In this document: positions 23,189 to 37,600 of the stretch, in pieces
Position numbering within the stretch: the first letter of the stretch is position 1
Layout: every line of letters begins with the position of its first letter
Assembly (NCBI RefSeq): GCF_964355755.1
Contig: NC_092677.1
Coordinates: 5,027,001-5,091,000 of the forward strand
Origin: Antedon mediterranea
Lineage: Eukaryota > Echinodermata > Crinoidea > Comatulida > Antedonidae
Direction of reading: 5' to 3'
Length of the DNA stretch: 64,000 nt
Position numbers and translations under genes: made by a program
Notes under the pieces: model-generated
What the model was told of the DNA's origin: nothing
Databases searched by the model: none
The model's input: only the letters and a program-made list of their open reading frames with translations

Positions 23189-26100
23189 CATTACCGGCCG
23201 AAGCCTGGCTTAACGTGACTGTTGGACTTTTTAGCCTAGGGCATAAACCAATTACCCAAATGTGTTTATAATGACTTAGGCCTTCAGGTTGATCATAAAT
23301 TTGCTAATTAAATGACAACATCATCTTGTATATAGGCGGGTCACTATCAGGTAATACACCAATCAGAAGCTTACAATTTAGAAGCTCTGATTTCATCAAT
23401 GGTGTTTGATAATTTCCCCTATGTTTATAATGGAACATGCTAAATTTATTGTTTTAACATTCTTGGGTTTCAGATGTCAAGGTAACACATGGATTAAACA
23501 TAGCAGTTAATTATGAATCCTTGTTACTTTTGTATACTGTATCTTTAGTTACAATCAATATTCAAATGTTTATAACTAACTAAAAGAGTTTTAAAACTTT
23601 AATTTTCATTCACTGTACATTTTTCTATTCTCAATAAATGCAGTCGTATAAAATGTTGATGGGTCGCAAACATGTTATTACCTATAGACATTACACTGAT
23701 AAACAAAATAACTGATAGATTAACATCTACAGATTTTTTTACTTGCATAAAAAACCTTTGTTGTTTTTTGGGTAGTCTAGGTTCCAGACGGAGTTTTGTC
23801 TTAATATTAGTAAAAAGATAAATAATTGATTTTGGAGTTTCAGACAAAAATCAAAATAAAAACAAATAAATAAAAATAAAAGACTATGAATACAGACTTG
23901 CGGCAAGTCTACTTTTAGGGTAGATGCAAACAAATACACAATTGGAAAATATCCTCATTATCTATATGGATATTTTGAAAAAAGAGAGACCCAACAAAAA
24001 CTTTAAATATTTACGTTATTGGGGGTCTCTGTTTTCGAGATTTTTCAAAAACACAGACTTCAACAAAAACTTGTTTTTTTGTTCCTTACAAACTTGGATA
24101 TGCTTTACAATTTTTTGTAAATCATCAAAGTGATGAATAAAATGTGGTTCCAATTTTAACCATACAGAATAAGATGTAGGCCTATCACTTTTAGATTTAT
24201 CCAATTTTATTTTCCCAGCCGCCGACTCATTATTTATAATCAACCAATTATTCATCTATATACACCAATCGCCAAAACATTTTTATTGAACAGCTCACAG
24301 ACTACTGTAGGCATATACATATATTTAGTAGACTCTCTTTAAATTCCTTTCCTTGGTTTGGGGGTTTGCGCATGCCCAGTCCAAGTTTCCAAATACCCAT
24401 TTTTTTCATACGTTAATTAGTACGCTTCCGCGTGATACAGTCTCCTCCGTCCTCCTAAAGGCACTGCGTGAAAATAACTAAGTACCGATATAAATATGTT
24501 ACACATTAATAATATTGCACATTAAGTCTTGCTACCCATTATAGATATTGGGTAGCAAAACAAACAAACAAATCACAGATATAAATATGTTACACATTAA
24601 TAAAAAGGATAGTATTTTGGTATGACATGCACATAAGTGTGTGCTACCCATTATAAATATTGGGTAGCACAACTAATTACCAATATAAATATGTTACACA
24701 TTATAAAAAAAAGGATAGTATTTGGTATGGCATGCACGTATGCATGTGCTACCCATTATAGATATTGGGTAGCACAACTTATACCGATATAAATATGTTA
24801 CATATTGATAAAAAGGATAGTATTTTGGTATGAAATGCACATTAAGGCTGTGCTACCCATTATAGATATTGGTAGCACAACAAATCACAGATATAAATAT
24901 GTTACACATTATAAAAAGGATAGTATTTTTGTATGAAATTCACGTATGTATGTGCTACCCATTATAAATATTGGGTAGCACAACTAATTACCAATATAAA
25001 TATATGTTACACATTAAAAAAAAGGATAGTATTTGGTATGGCATGCACGTATGCATGTGCTACCCATTATAGATATTGGGTAGCACAACTTATACCGATA
25101 TAAATATGTTACATATTAATAAAAAAGGATAGTGTTTTGGTATGACATGCACATAAGTGTGTGCTACCCATTATACATATTGGGTAGCACAACTAATTAC
25201 TAATATAAATGTGTTACACATTAATAAAAAGGATAGTATTTGGTATTGCATGCACGTATGTATGTGCTACCTATTATAGATATTGGGTAGCACAACTTAT
25301 ACCGATATAAATATGTTACATATTAATAAAAAAGGATAGTATTTTGGTATGAAATGCACATAAGTGTGTGCTACCCATTATATTTATTGGGTAGCACAAC
25401 TAATTACTTATATAAATATGTTACATATTGATAAAAAGGATAGTATTTTGGTATGAAATGCACATAAGTGTGTGCTACCCATTATATTTATTGGGTAGCA
25501 CAACTAATTACTTATATAAATATGTTACATATTGATAAAAAGGATAGTATTTGGTATGGCATGCACGTGTGTATGTGCTACCCATTATAGATATTGGGTA
25601 GCACAACTTATACCGATATAAATATGTTACACATTAATAAAAAGGATAGTATTTGGTATGGCATGCACGTGTGTATGTGCTACCCATTATTAATATTGGG
25701 TAGCACAACTTATACAGAATGATATAAATATGTTACACATTAATAAAAAGTATAGTATTTGGTATGACATGTACATAAGCGTGTGCTACCCATTATAAAT
25801 ATTGGGTAGCACAACTTATACCGATATAAATATGTTACATATTGATTAAAAAAAAGTATAGTATTTTGGTATGAAATGCACATTAAGTCTGTGCTACCCA
25901 TTATAAATATTGGATAGCACAACTTATACCGATATACTGTAAATATGTTACACATTAATAAAAAGGATAGTATTTTGGTATGCAATGCACATTAAGTCTG
26001 TGCATGCTACCCATTATAAATATTGGGTAGCACAACTAATTGCCGAAATAAATATGTTACACATAATAAAAAGGAGAGTATTTGGTATAGCATGCACGTG

Positions 26101-26619
26101 TGTATGTGCTACCCATTATTAATATTGGGTAGCACAAATTATACCGATAAAAATATGTCACATATTCGAATAATGTGCATAAGTGTACTGTGATGTCGGA
26201 TACACATAAAGTATATAGTTTGCAGGGTAGGTCTACCATAAGGATGGATTACTATTGCCATTTGTTTCCTATTTAAACTTACTATATAATAGAATAGATA
26301 ATAGAGGAAACGATTTTTTTTATTAATTAATTTGGCTTTCTACTACTAGTACTAGTAGATAGTCAAAATAATGAAAACCCATCTAAAATTTGGTTAAGCT
26401 GCATGCAACCTTGAGAAGGTCACATTGTTGAGAACTAATTACTTATTCAGAAACATACCAAAGTAGGCGTGTCTTCTGGTGTCACTACCTTTCAGTGACA
26501 AGTTAGAAATATCAATAAACCAGAGCTAACAAGACAGATCAGGGCTAATCCTATTAAACTATACCCATGATTCGTGGGGTAGCCAATGCTCACGTTTAGC
26601 CAGGCTCCGGCCGGTAATG
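23189..26619. mobile_element. TIR-bounded element carrying a satellite array
   Basis: The ends CATTACCGGCCGAAGCCTGG (left) and the inverted CATTACCGGCCGGAGCCTGG (right) match for about 30 bp including CTWAACGTGA. No transposase was recognised. Most of its right half is the hairpin satellite. The target duplication is not clear. Confidence 0.6.
24470..26170. repeat. about 16-copy satellite of about 105-bp units, each with a hairpin
   Basis: Each unit has GTGCTACCCATTATAGATAT then TGGGTAGCAC (a 10-bp inverted repeat around an AT-rich loop), a spacer with ACCGATATAAATATGTTACA, then AAAAAGGATAGTATTTGGTA and a GCATGCACGTATG variant. Two unit types seem to alternate, with 'GCATGCACGTATG' or 'GAAATGCACATAAG' before the hairpin. 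ORFs at 25740-26239 are repeat artefacts. Confidence 0.85.
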
Positions 26620-28644
26620 TGCATTATTAATGATAAGAACAATCTACACTGTATATGCTAACAAATATATAAAAACAAGAGTCACGTAATTACCCTTTTT
26701 GGCACTTCAGGCGTTCCATAACATTTTATTTTTGCAGTTCAGGGATGTTTAAAAAAAGTGGGCGTATCCGATTTCCCACATAGAAGCTCCAGTTTATTTT
26801 AGCAGAAGGAATTGAACATGTTCGGAAGAGGAGAGGTAACTATAGCCCAATTCTACTTAATTTTAAGGAGATTAGATTTAGCCTTTACAACCAGCAGCTA
26901 ACGAAATGGGGGCCAGTAGTGCTTTTGGCCTAGTTTTTAGTGGGTTTTATTTAGGCTAGTTAGAGAGTTTTAGGCTAGTTAGCTAAGCGTCTACCACCCA
27001 CGCTAATTTTGTCGGGGGAAAACCCAGAGACAGTGATTTTCATTTTGTGTGGGTTTTTTTATTGATTTGTCCAAAATTATTTTGTTTTGCAAATTGTGTT
27101 TAGCCAGACAGGGATTTCCCATAATTTTATTCTCAACTTGAAAAAATGAAATATCGGGAGGTTTAAAAAGCTATAGAGGGCGCTAAAATAATATCTCAAA
27201 CCATAGAGGGTGCTATGGAAAACCTAAAAATATTTGTCGTATTCGAGTGAACCGTTGAGTAGTTTTTCCATTGAGTACTTCTTTAACGGAGTATTTTGAG
27301 CGTTGAGATTGTTCTTAACGAAAAAGCTTTCGTTGTCAACGTTTTCTATTCCAATGACTTTCTGTTGAGCACAAATTTACAATTCGAATACAAAAAGTAC
27401 TCAACGAATCTTTACGTTCGATCGAATACGACAATTGTCATCTGCAATTGTTAATGTGTTTATTTCAGGCGTCCAGAAGGCGGAAAATAGGGTGCCAGCT
27501 CATTATTTCAATATTCATGTATAAAACTCATGAATGGATTAGGCTATATAAATATCTTATATCGAATGATAGTGATTAGTATCTTTTATATTCTTTTATC
27601 AATATCTAAAGTAATATAAATCATTGCTACATACATATCGGGAGAATTTTTTGGTTTATCCAAAATTTGAGAAAGACTACGAATTGCATTTTAACAGGAG
27701 ACTTGAAATATATCGTGAGACTCCCATCATCCCTATTGGGAAAGTTGAGAGGTCATGCTAGTACTGTATAAATTATGTATATTTTTATATGATTGATACC
27801 GAATATATATTTATATCTTTAATTTCTGTAGTAATTAAGAATGTTTCATAGTACAAAACACTCTCATGTGCAATGTACACATTGTTTTTTTTTTTGGTAA
27901 AAAATATGCTACAATTATATACTGTAAAATGAAAAACAACTAGCAACTACTGATTGCTTTTGAAATGTAAATCAAATTTCATTGCATTTTCACATGACTG
28001 AACACCAGTAGGCCTAACTAACTGTTCAAACAACAATCGTAGGAAGGCCTCTGTAGTTTGGAAGCTTAATAGTCAATTTACACAGACATGGGGTAATAGT
28101 AGGGAGTTGTTAATCGCTGGTAACAGTAAGCTGAAAACCATGTAGGTTGTCTCACGTAGAATCTTACTGAATCTATCCTGAAAACCGCCTGTTTGCTCTG
28201 TGTTGTGTGTAAGTGGTCATAAGGAATGACATAGATTCTATATTTGTATTACCGTTACCGCTCTTCTGTGTAAATTGGCCTGTAGTACTACAGTAGTGTG
28301 TTTACTATTGTGGAATTTAGTTTCGCTTTTCATTGACATTTTCATTCCAAAGAATAGAACAATACAGAGCAAAACTGGGAAAATGGAATGGGATACAATT
28401 AAAGCTTTGTTTGTCAATCAGAAAACCGTTTTTGTCAGTACAGTAAATGGGCCATTTCTAATCTCAAAGACAAAATATATTTTTAAGATCAGTTTTTCTT
28501 GCCAGCAGAAACATACTGTGAACCCTAACGAATAAATAACAGTTATAAAATCACAAGAATTTTGCCCATGTCAGAATACCCAGGGTACATAAATATGTAT
28601 CTCTTGACATGATTAAATCAATTTTTTATATTATTTTAATACAG
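26620..28644. other. A-B intergenic region, no gene seen
   Basis: Besides the MITE at 27234-27434, the only frame of note is 28275-28535 (plus, 86 codons). It has no domain or signal and probably reflects chance. The gene B promoter and 5' UTR must lie here, since the first coding exon starts just after an acceptor (CAG at 28642-28644). Confidence 0.5.
27234..27434. mobile_element. 200-bp MITE
   Basis: Ends TTGTCGTATTCGA and the exact inverted TCGAATACGACAA; inner TGAGTAGTTTTT and AAAAAGTACTCA are also mirrored. Non-coding. Confidence 0.7.
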
Positions 28645-28692
28645 AGATGCATTTACTAGTAGGTGTAGTCATATTCCTGGTTTTTACTAATG
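28645..28692 (+). CDS. gene B exon 1: signal peptide
   Basis: Acceptor CAG at 28642-28644, ATG at 28647, donor GTAAGT at 28693. It encodes MHLLVGVVIFLVFTN plus one base. Cleavage would fall near the start of exon 2 (EAHCQL). Confidence 0.85.
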
Positions 28693-31600
28693 GTAAGTAC
28701 CTTGTATTTCATTTCAATACAGTTTTATACTTCATGCTTATTATGCGATTGAAAGTATCATTTTCTGTGATAGTTTCTAAGCAATATTCAAAATCCTGAA
28801 GGATGAAAGCCACACAAAAAGACAAATAAAAAAGCATAAATATATTTTCTTTACTTTAGACCTAATAATATATTCTTTCATTTTAGAGGCCCATTGCCAG
28901 TTGGTGACAACATCTGACCAGGAAGCCAATGAAGGTGATGCTGAAGTGGGGATAACTTGTGATTATTCACAATTTACTTCAACTGCACCTTATGCAATAC
29001 AATGGGATGAACTAAATGATGGTGGAGTAATTATCAACCCAGGAATTGTGAATACTAATAAGGTGCAAAGTGAACGTTTCAGGTTAGAAACTTCTCCTGG
29101 TAAAGCTAATCTGGTGATGTCACAACCGCTGAGAAAAGATTCTCAAAGAATATTTCAATGTCAGATAAAAACACTAAGTGGAGATATTCAGTTATCAAAT
29201 CCATCTATTCTAACTGTATATTGTGAGTAAAGTAGATTTAATATTCTGTTATTATACCACTATTTCTGATGTAATACAATATTGCACCTCAGTAGAAGTT
29301 AACCTTTTTAGTAGATAGAGTCCTGGAGCATCAGTTTGGTAGTAGGGGTGTGAGAGACCGAGGTGAACACATTTTAGACAATAGACCTTTAGCTGCACCT
29401 AGAAATTTCATTTAAACTTGGAATTTATTGACTTTATTTATTATTATTTTTCTGTTCTATCAATGTTTTATCTGAAAAATATAGAACACTAACAATGAAA
29501 GTGCTAAAAGTATAATGAATAAAAATATCCAATCTGCAGACAGTACTATTTTGATCTTAGATCTTGTCAGTGCAGCTCAGGTTTCACAATTATTATATAG
29601 CTTGAGCTATGTTGGATATGGTACAATGATTATGAACACAAAGAGTGCACAAACTCAACGAGCGTGAAATGAAAAATTCTATTAAATAATAAATTATTCT
29701 AACAAAAATGCATGGTGTGGATTTGAAGAGTGCTAGTCTAGAAAACAACATGCTTTTGTATATAGCAGAATGTAGAGAAGTGTAATATCTTATCTGCATA
29801 AAGAATAAATATAAATAAAAAAAATTATTTAACAACATTAATGATCTTTACTCTAGAAAATGTATTCTTAAAAAATACATTTATATTTTCTTTCTTTTGA
29901 TAATCAGACTTAAATCAACCACTTCTTGATGCCTCAGCAAGTACTGTCTATGAAGGTCAATCAGTGACCTTTACCTGTAGTAAACCTGATGGTTATCCTA
30001 TTCCTGACATTATTTGGTATAGAGATGGACAGACAGTCAACACCGACAACCCTTCTAGATATGAGATTGCAAATAGCAGTACAGAGTTAGTTCTTAAGAT
30101 TAGATCTGCTACTGATGAAGATGGTGGGAGATATACATGTAAAGCAGGAAGTGATCAGTTTAAAGGAGATGATGCTAGAACAAGTGAAGGAAAACAGTTG
30201 ATTGTAATTGGATATTGTATGTACACATTACTTTTAACATTACTATTAATAATTGTCTTGTTAAAAGTATGATTTATGTGATTTAAATTTGATTTTAGTT
30301 TTAGTTTAAATCTAGAGATAGACAGCATTAACATGAGCTAAATTTGTCTTTTTAGATATTTCCATTAATTTTACATCTGATGGTAGTTTTGCAACCTGTT
30401 CAGCAGATGGCTATCCCAGACCATTATCAGTATTGATATTACAAGATGGAGAAGTGGTTAAGAAAAGAGAAAATACAGCAACTATAGAAATTAATGATGA
30501 GATATGTCAATCAAGTCTTACCTGTAATGCAGAAAATGGAAAACTTAATCAAACAGCAGCATTAGAGAACTGTGGTCCAGGTCATACAGTATTCAAAATA
30601 CAATTATTACAAAGCTATACATACAAGTTTTAAAACAATATTTTAAGAAATTTAAAAATGATGTTATAAAATAGGTCTTCCTGGTTGATAGTATATACCA
30701 TTCACCAGAAAGAATAATACATTGCTTGAATGTTAGACCTACAGATAAAATTAATTTACATTGACATCTGAGCTGATCTTGTACTCCTTTTTCAGATATC
30801 ACTGTTGAGTTTACATCTGAAGGTGGTTTAGCGACATGTATAGCGGAGGGCCATCCCAAGCCATTATCGGTATTGATATTAAAAGATGGGGAAGTGGTTG
30901 AGAAAGAAGAAAATACAGCAACTATAAAAATAGATGACGAGATATGTCAATCAAGTCTTACATGTTTTGCAGAGAATGGAAACCTTAATGACACAGCCAC
31001 ACTGGAGAACTGTAGGCCCAAAGCTGGTAGACCTACAGATGGGCCTACAGGCAATATGAAAGGTACGTCACCATACTGTATTTACCAAGTTAGGTTAGTG
31101 ACTGAGCAATACATGTTGGTGGTATTTAGTTTAATGTAAAATGCAACCAACCATTGTTAAAAGATGATTTAATCATCGTAGTGATGTCTCAAAAGAGAAA
31201 GAAAGTTAAGAGAAAAAACAAAATGATTAAACAAATGTGTCAATATGAGTTAACAAATTAGAAAATAGTATAAAACAATGTTAATGTGTAGAAGAAAATG
31301 AATGTTAAAAGAAAATTTTTTTTGATTTTATTTATTACGTGCAATGTATTTCAATATTTTAAAAGATGATAAAATAAAAGTGGGATATACCAAGTAGATC
31401 ACCAAAATACATCAGGCCCGTAGCCAGGGGGGGTTTTTATGGTTCGGGCAAACCCCCCCTTTACAGCGAACCCCCCTTAACCGACTGCGAACCCCCATCC
31501 CCGACATGCCCAATACCTCACCCTCATCTCCAAAAATCCTCCAAATACGTGCCCCACAGTACAAAAAGTTGTTTGTAAATTGAAAAATTCGTAAACTTGT

Positions 31601-34600
31601 TCGTGAACCTTCTTCTCTGTATGAGCGTCAACTAGCGATACGTGTCTGTAAATTTCTAAAAGCTGCAAATGAATTGCCGATTTTAACCTGAAAAATAAAT
31701 GTTTGGTCCCTGCATGTAACATGATATTGACGCGTCTCATAGCGAACTGGGGCACGAACGATTCGTACAAAGGACACCGCCAGACAACTGCGTACCTATA
31801 ATTGTTTAGATCACTGGCAGTCAGGCAGCATGCATAAAGTATAATGTATCATAGAGGATTATAGTGAATATTAATATTTTACACTATAATAGTTCACATT
31901 ATGGCATCCGATTATTTTTTTCTAGACCACCAGCCGATACGTACTAAAATGTATCAATATCACCTATTTAAATATTTATATTCCTCAACAAATTGCTGTA
32001 AATAAATATTATAGATAGAGCTAGCAAATAGCATTTGCCTTCAACCAGTGTGCTTTTTTCGGGGCTGCTCCTAGATGTACGTTCGCATTGAACTTGAACG
32101 CAAAACAAAATACGGAGTAAATGATCAAGCAATCGGCGGTTCCGCACAGAGCACGATCTAACATACGGCAACAAATAGTTATCGTCCTTTAAATTATCGA
32201 CGTGTTTGAGAAGGAGGAAAAAAGTACGATCTTTTTGCTCATTGGTAGCATACTGCACGAGAGTGTCTTTTCCGGCCATCTAGGGGTGACATTTAACAAA
32301 ATTCGCTTCGCATCAGGCCCCACCCCCAGGGGGAGGGGCGGGTTGACCCAAATATTTAGTGTCCGAACCCCCCCTTGACAGATCCTGGCTACGGCCCTGT
32401 ACATTGCTCTTTAAACACTCCTTTTTGTTAAAACACAATTTGAAACAATGCAACTGTCAGACATTAATAACATGATGATTAACATCGCAAAATATTGCTT
32501 TATTTCATGTTCATCAAGACAACAACTACCGTACTAAAGTAACTACCATATCACAACATATTCTGCCTTTTCCATCTTCCCCATGAAACATCCAACCTTC
32601 CTCATTAGCAGTTAACACAATATCGCAAAGCAGAACACCAATAAGACTGGAAATTGGCACAGCCATTCTTCTTAACCAGAAATAGAAACATTTTTATAAA
32701 ATTGTGGTCAGTTGAAGAATTCACTAATTGCATTTTTAAAAATCACAGTAAATACTGCTGCAGGATATTTAACTGTAATGTATATTCATTAAAACATTGA
32801 TAGAGGTTTTTCAACGATAAGATGTATTTCCATTGAAATAACTTTGTTTTGATAATTGTTTATAATTGAAAATAAATTTGTTGTTAACAGTTATTTCAGA
32901 AGATTCAGGATCATCATACGCCATAATTCTGATTATTTTGTTTGTTGGTTTATTGACATGGTTACTTCTTCTTGTTTGTAAGTATCATGTACTGTATTAC
33001 TTAATGTCACTTTTGAATATCATAAGCCCTTTTTATTTCAGTGAATTTTAATAACAGTATTCACAAATTTGAAACCCTCAACTATGTTAGGGTTACATGG
33101 AGTACTATTAGAATGTTTTTATTTAGAATTTTTTATTTAGAATTTTTTATTTTTGGGATTTTGATTATTAATTGTAGTTTGATGAGTAATGAAACGAAAT
33201 AAATACTGCATGGACATAGATTACATAATATTTCATAATGATATTGATACAAAGATTGCTTTTACAGTATATTGGTAGACCAATAGGATTTATTTTAATT
33301 TAAAAAAATTTATTTTGTTTTAGATTTTATTTTTTACAAGAACATTGAGTGGAGCAATCAAGATAATGATATAGTGAGAGTTGAAGGTGGTAATCCAGTT
33401 GTGATGAGTTTTAAATACCGTCCAAGTATTGCAAGGTTCAAGACTTTTGAAATAAAGAAAGACAACAAGGTGCTTGGTTCAAATCAAAAGCAATTCATTA
33501 GTTGTAAAACAGTCTGTCAGTTTGTCTGTTATTGCTGTCTTTACTTTTTTGGATTTTTTTGTATTGAATACTGCATAAATAAAGGTAAGTTACATATTTT
33601 AATTTTGTTAGTAGGTCATTGTTTCTCAAGTCATCATTTCTGACAGTTCTAAAAGTTAGTAGTCTGATGTTGTTATTATTGATATATAAAAGTTTTTAAA
33701 TACAGCACTTTTTTACTTTATTCTGCTGGGAGAATGATACATTGTTTGTATATCATTGTTAATGGCTTACTGTCGATTTCTTTTCATTATACCTGTACAT
33801 TAGATGAATATTTTCTTATTTTTATTTAATAGTTAAATACAACAATAAAGATAAAAAGAAACATGGAAGGAGGTGAGTTGAGTTTGTAACATTGGTGGGA
33901 TTTATTTTGATTATTATATTTTAGCTAATTACAAATTTTATTGAAAGGTTATGGTTAATAAAAGAGAATGTCCTGGTGATGCATAGGTCTTCTTTGTAGT
34001 TTAATATTATTATCTTGTATTGTGTTCCTTATAGCAGTGGCAATAGAGGTGGTGAAGAGTATCAGATGATGGTCATTGAAAGACAAGGTCCTGATGGTGC
34101 AGAGTTACCTGCTGTTGTAATACAATTACCTAACAAGGATACAACAACTGACGAAACTGCTGTACAACAACCAACAGCAGCCACTGAATCTGAACAAAGT
34201 TCAGAGGTATTGTGAAAATACTAAATCCTTCATTCCTTGAATTGAAAGTACAAAGATACAAAAAGAAAAAAGACATGTTTGTTTAATAAAGTATTGTGTG
34301 TTTTGTGGTGTTTCGAAAAGGAAATTTTGACTCCTCCAATTTGATTCCTCTTTGGTACTTGAATTCTGTTTTTTAACAATAAAATGTTATCCTTTTTTTT
34401 CTAATTAGAGTAAAACCTATTCTTTGGGACACCTCTGTTCAAGGGCCACCCCAATTAAGGGGATACTTATCTGTGAAATAAATGAGACGCAATTTATTAT
34501 ATTGTAGCACTATGGCCAACCTTATTATGAGCCAAATGTGACCCTTATGGGTTTTACTATATTAACAAAATATAATTGTTTTTTTTCAAAGACAAATCCT

Positions 34601-37600
34601 GATGATGAAGATACTGAACTTTTAGCACAACATCAAGCAACATCTGATGTTAATACTGAAATTTCTGAAGAGGAAGGTAAACTTTTATATTATTTTCTAG
34701 AATACTTTTTTAGTATTTGGTAGGGGAAATGTTAACATTTGTTGTCACTATAATGTATTCTCAAAGCTGAGGTTTCCATTTTGAAAAAGTAAATTCGATA
34801 TTACCTGATACTTTTATTGTCAATATGAACAGATTGACTTTAGAATTCTTTTTCAGATGTAATAAAAACATGATGACATTAAAATGTTAAACACATGAGC
34901 AAATCAAAAGATATATAATCCTATTTGCACTATATATTGTGTATATTGAATTATGGGTAGAATTTTAACAAACTTGACCACCTCCAACCGACAATACAAA
35001 ATAGATTAATTAGCTGTAGATGGCAAGATTTATTGAATATGAGTTCATGATGTGGGATGGTAAATTTTTCTGATATTAAAATTCAATTCTTTCTCTCTGC
35101 TCTATTTTTAAAAGTCTGAAATCAAAATCCTATATCTGTAATAATATTTTATTAATCAATTAATCAATTTTGTTTACGTTTTGCTTGATAAATCTCAAAC
35201 TCAATACTACTGATCAGTAAAGTATTTTTTATGTTTTTTGTTTAAAAGGATGACATTTCGGCAACAATCATACAGTAAGAATTTATTAACATAAAAGCTT
35301 TAGAATGAGGCGTCCTCATTTTTGAAAATAATTTCTCACTTCCAATTCTAATCCTATAAATCCTAACGATGCATAGGATATTATTTGATAATGTTTCTTG
35401 GGTTTTTTAATTCATTGGCTTTTAACAATCATCAAAAAATTAACACGTGAAAGATAAGTACAGGCTCTTTTTAATTTATAGACAAACCCTTTTTGCAAAT
35501 AGAATATTCTCTAGGTTTGGTCAATTGAATAAACAAACAAACATAGAGCAGAGGGTATGCATGTAGCAGCATCATTCAACAAGATTTTGTTTGTTATTTG
35601 TTTTTAAAAACTGGTATTCCAATTCAGTGGTTCTTTGTTATATACAGTTTATTTCTGGCTAAATATTTTAATGAAATGTTAGTTTCTAGGTTTATATATA
35701 TAAATCCAAAGGCAAATTACTGAGAAAAATGACAATGCTGTGGGTATCAGTGGCTGGATCTCAATGGAGATACAAAAATAAAAAAGCGAAAAGCTAAATC
35801 AAAACGATAAAGTAAACAGCCAGAAAAGTTAGCAGAGCTTTCGGGCAACACTAGCCCTTCATCAGTGCAAGTGAAGGAATTTGGATAACATCATAGTATA
35901 AAGCTGGCAAGTGCTGCCTGGGTGGACATGAATAAAAGAAATATAACAAAGGGAGCCAGGGTGGAGTCTGAATAAGAGTGGAAAACAAAGAAGGTAGCTT
36001 GGTAGAGATATAAACAATTTTGGAATGAGACTAAAAAACAGCTAAAATGGTGGTTAATATTGAAACTTAAATTTTGGTAGTCAATGGAATAATTTTACTG
36101 ATCTGGGAGTATGTTATATATATATATATATTACCTCTTACATTCTATAACATTTGCAACCATTAATTAAGTACTCTAACACTGCCTTTGATTTTTAAGA
36201 TCTACCTTATTTTTTTCCTTTGTTTCTTTGTACTTTTTCATGTAAAAGTCGGGGATACTCATTTCCCTTGTATTACCATATTGTCTACTGTGTGTAACCT
36301 TTACTTATGAAAAAGTAGAAATAAAGATTACCGAACCTGACTGAAGCTGAAACTACAAGAAAAAAAGGCTAGAGGACATCTACATGCAATTTATATTAAG
36401 ATTTTATTTATGTACAATTTGTTGCTACTACTCAATTGGATTTTATTTTTAAAAAGCATGTTTCCTATAATATTTTTGCCCTTCAACAGATTCTGTATAT
36501 TTTTCTAAGACTAAGTTGTATTGTTGTTGTTTTTATGTTGTTTTAGCAAAAGACTCAAATGAAAGGTAACGGTTTGTGGTACTATAGCCAGAAAAGCTTA
36601 TTTAATGTTTTGCTTTAATTGCTTAGATTATTTATGTTGACAATTTAAAACATCAGAATATTATCTATCATCTTATTTATCTAATCATTTTCTACTTTTA
36701 TTCTTTTGTTTATTAGTTACTGTGTAGTACAGCTGTATCTGCCAATATTTGTTTGTTAACTGAATTCTAAATAAAATACACTATGTACATCAAGCACCTT
36801 TAAACCACAAGCTTCTATTTTGTGTGCTACATCTACAAACACCAACAATGTATTTTGGTTTATAAACATAACTGATTTTGATCTGAATTCTGATTCTTAA
36901 CTTTTTTTCCCTGCTCTAAAGTTACAATCTTCGTCGCATACTTTGTGATCTTCAATATGCTTAATTTAGTGAATATCACTATGTGTTTGTTGGAATCTTT
37001 GCTGCGCTTATTTGTAAATCTTTGGTGAACTTACTTTTCGTAGTATATTGCTTTTTTTATACCACTGTATTTTATACTCCCACTTTGTGTGGTATAAGAT
37101 GAATAAATTCCCTTACAATAACCTTTAAATTTTACATTCAATGGTTTAGTAAATTACCTTGTGTTATTGTTTGTTTTAAATTCTAATTCTTTCTTCATTC
37201 TTTCTTTTTTTTTAGATCTGATAAGCACTCAAGTAAGTAAAAACCATGATATTTTCTTTTAATATGACATTTACAAAGTGACATTACATTTATTTAAAGC
37301 TGATTCCTTCATAAAAGATGAAGTTTGTTTTAAGTAGAATAGGAACTTTCGTGTATATCAACATACCAGTATTTTATTCATTGATCTATATACAAAAGCC
37401 CATTTTATTATTGAATGGTGGATATCAAATTAATATTTTACTTTCAACTTGAAGGTAAATCATCTGCAATTAATATATATTTACTTTTCAGTGTTTACAA
37501 ATGGAAGAGGAAAAATCGGTCTAACGGTTTCAAATCTCGTGATATCTGATTCAGGAGAGTACAACTGCAACATAGAGGGCAATAGACAGCCAGGTCAAGG

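Noticed and set aside
24470-26170. CRISPR-like array of palindromic repeats
   Set aside because: Eukaryotic context, about 105-bp units that are similar along their whole length, no unique spacers and no cas genes: a satellite.
28275-28535. 86-codon plus ORF upstream of gene B as a separate gene
   Set aside because: No domain, weak composition and no conserved counterpart upstream of gene D; could be 5' UTR sequence or chance.
34857-34879. Alternative gene B terminal exon DVIKT stop
   Set aside because: Acceptor and phase fit, but no counterpart is seen in gene D, while the microexon route is shared by both; kept only as a possibility.
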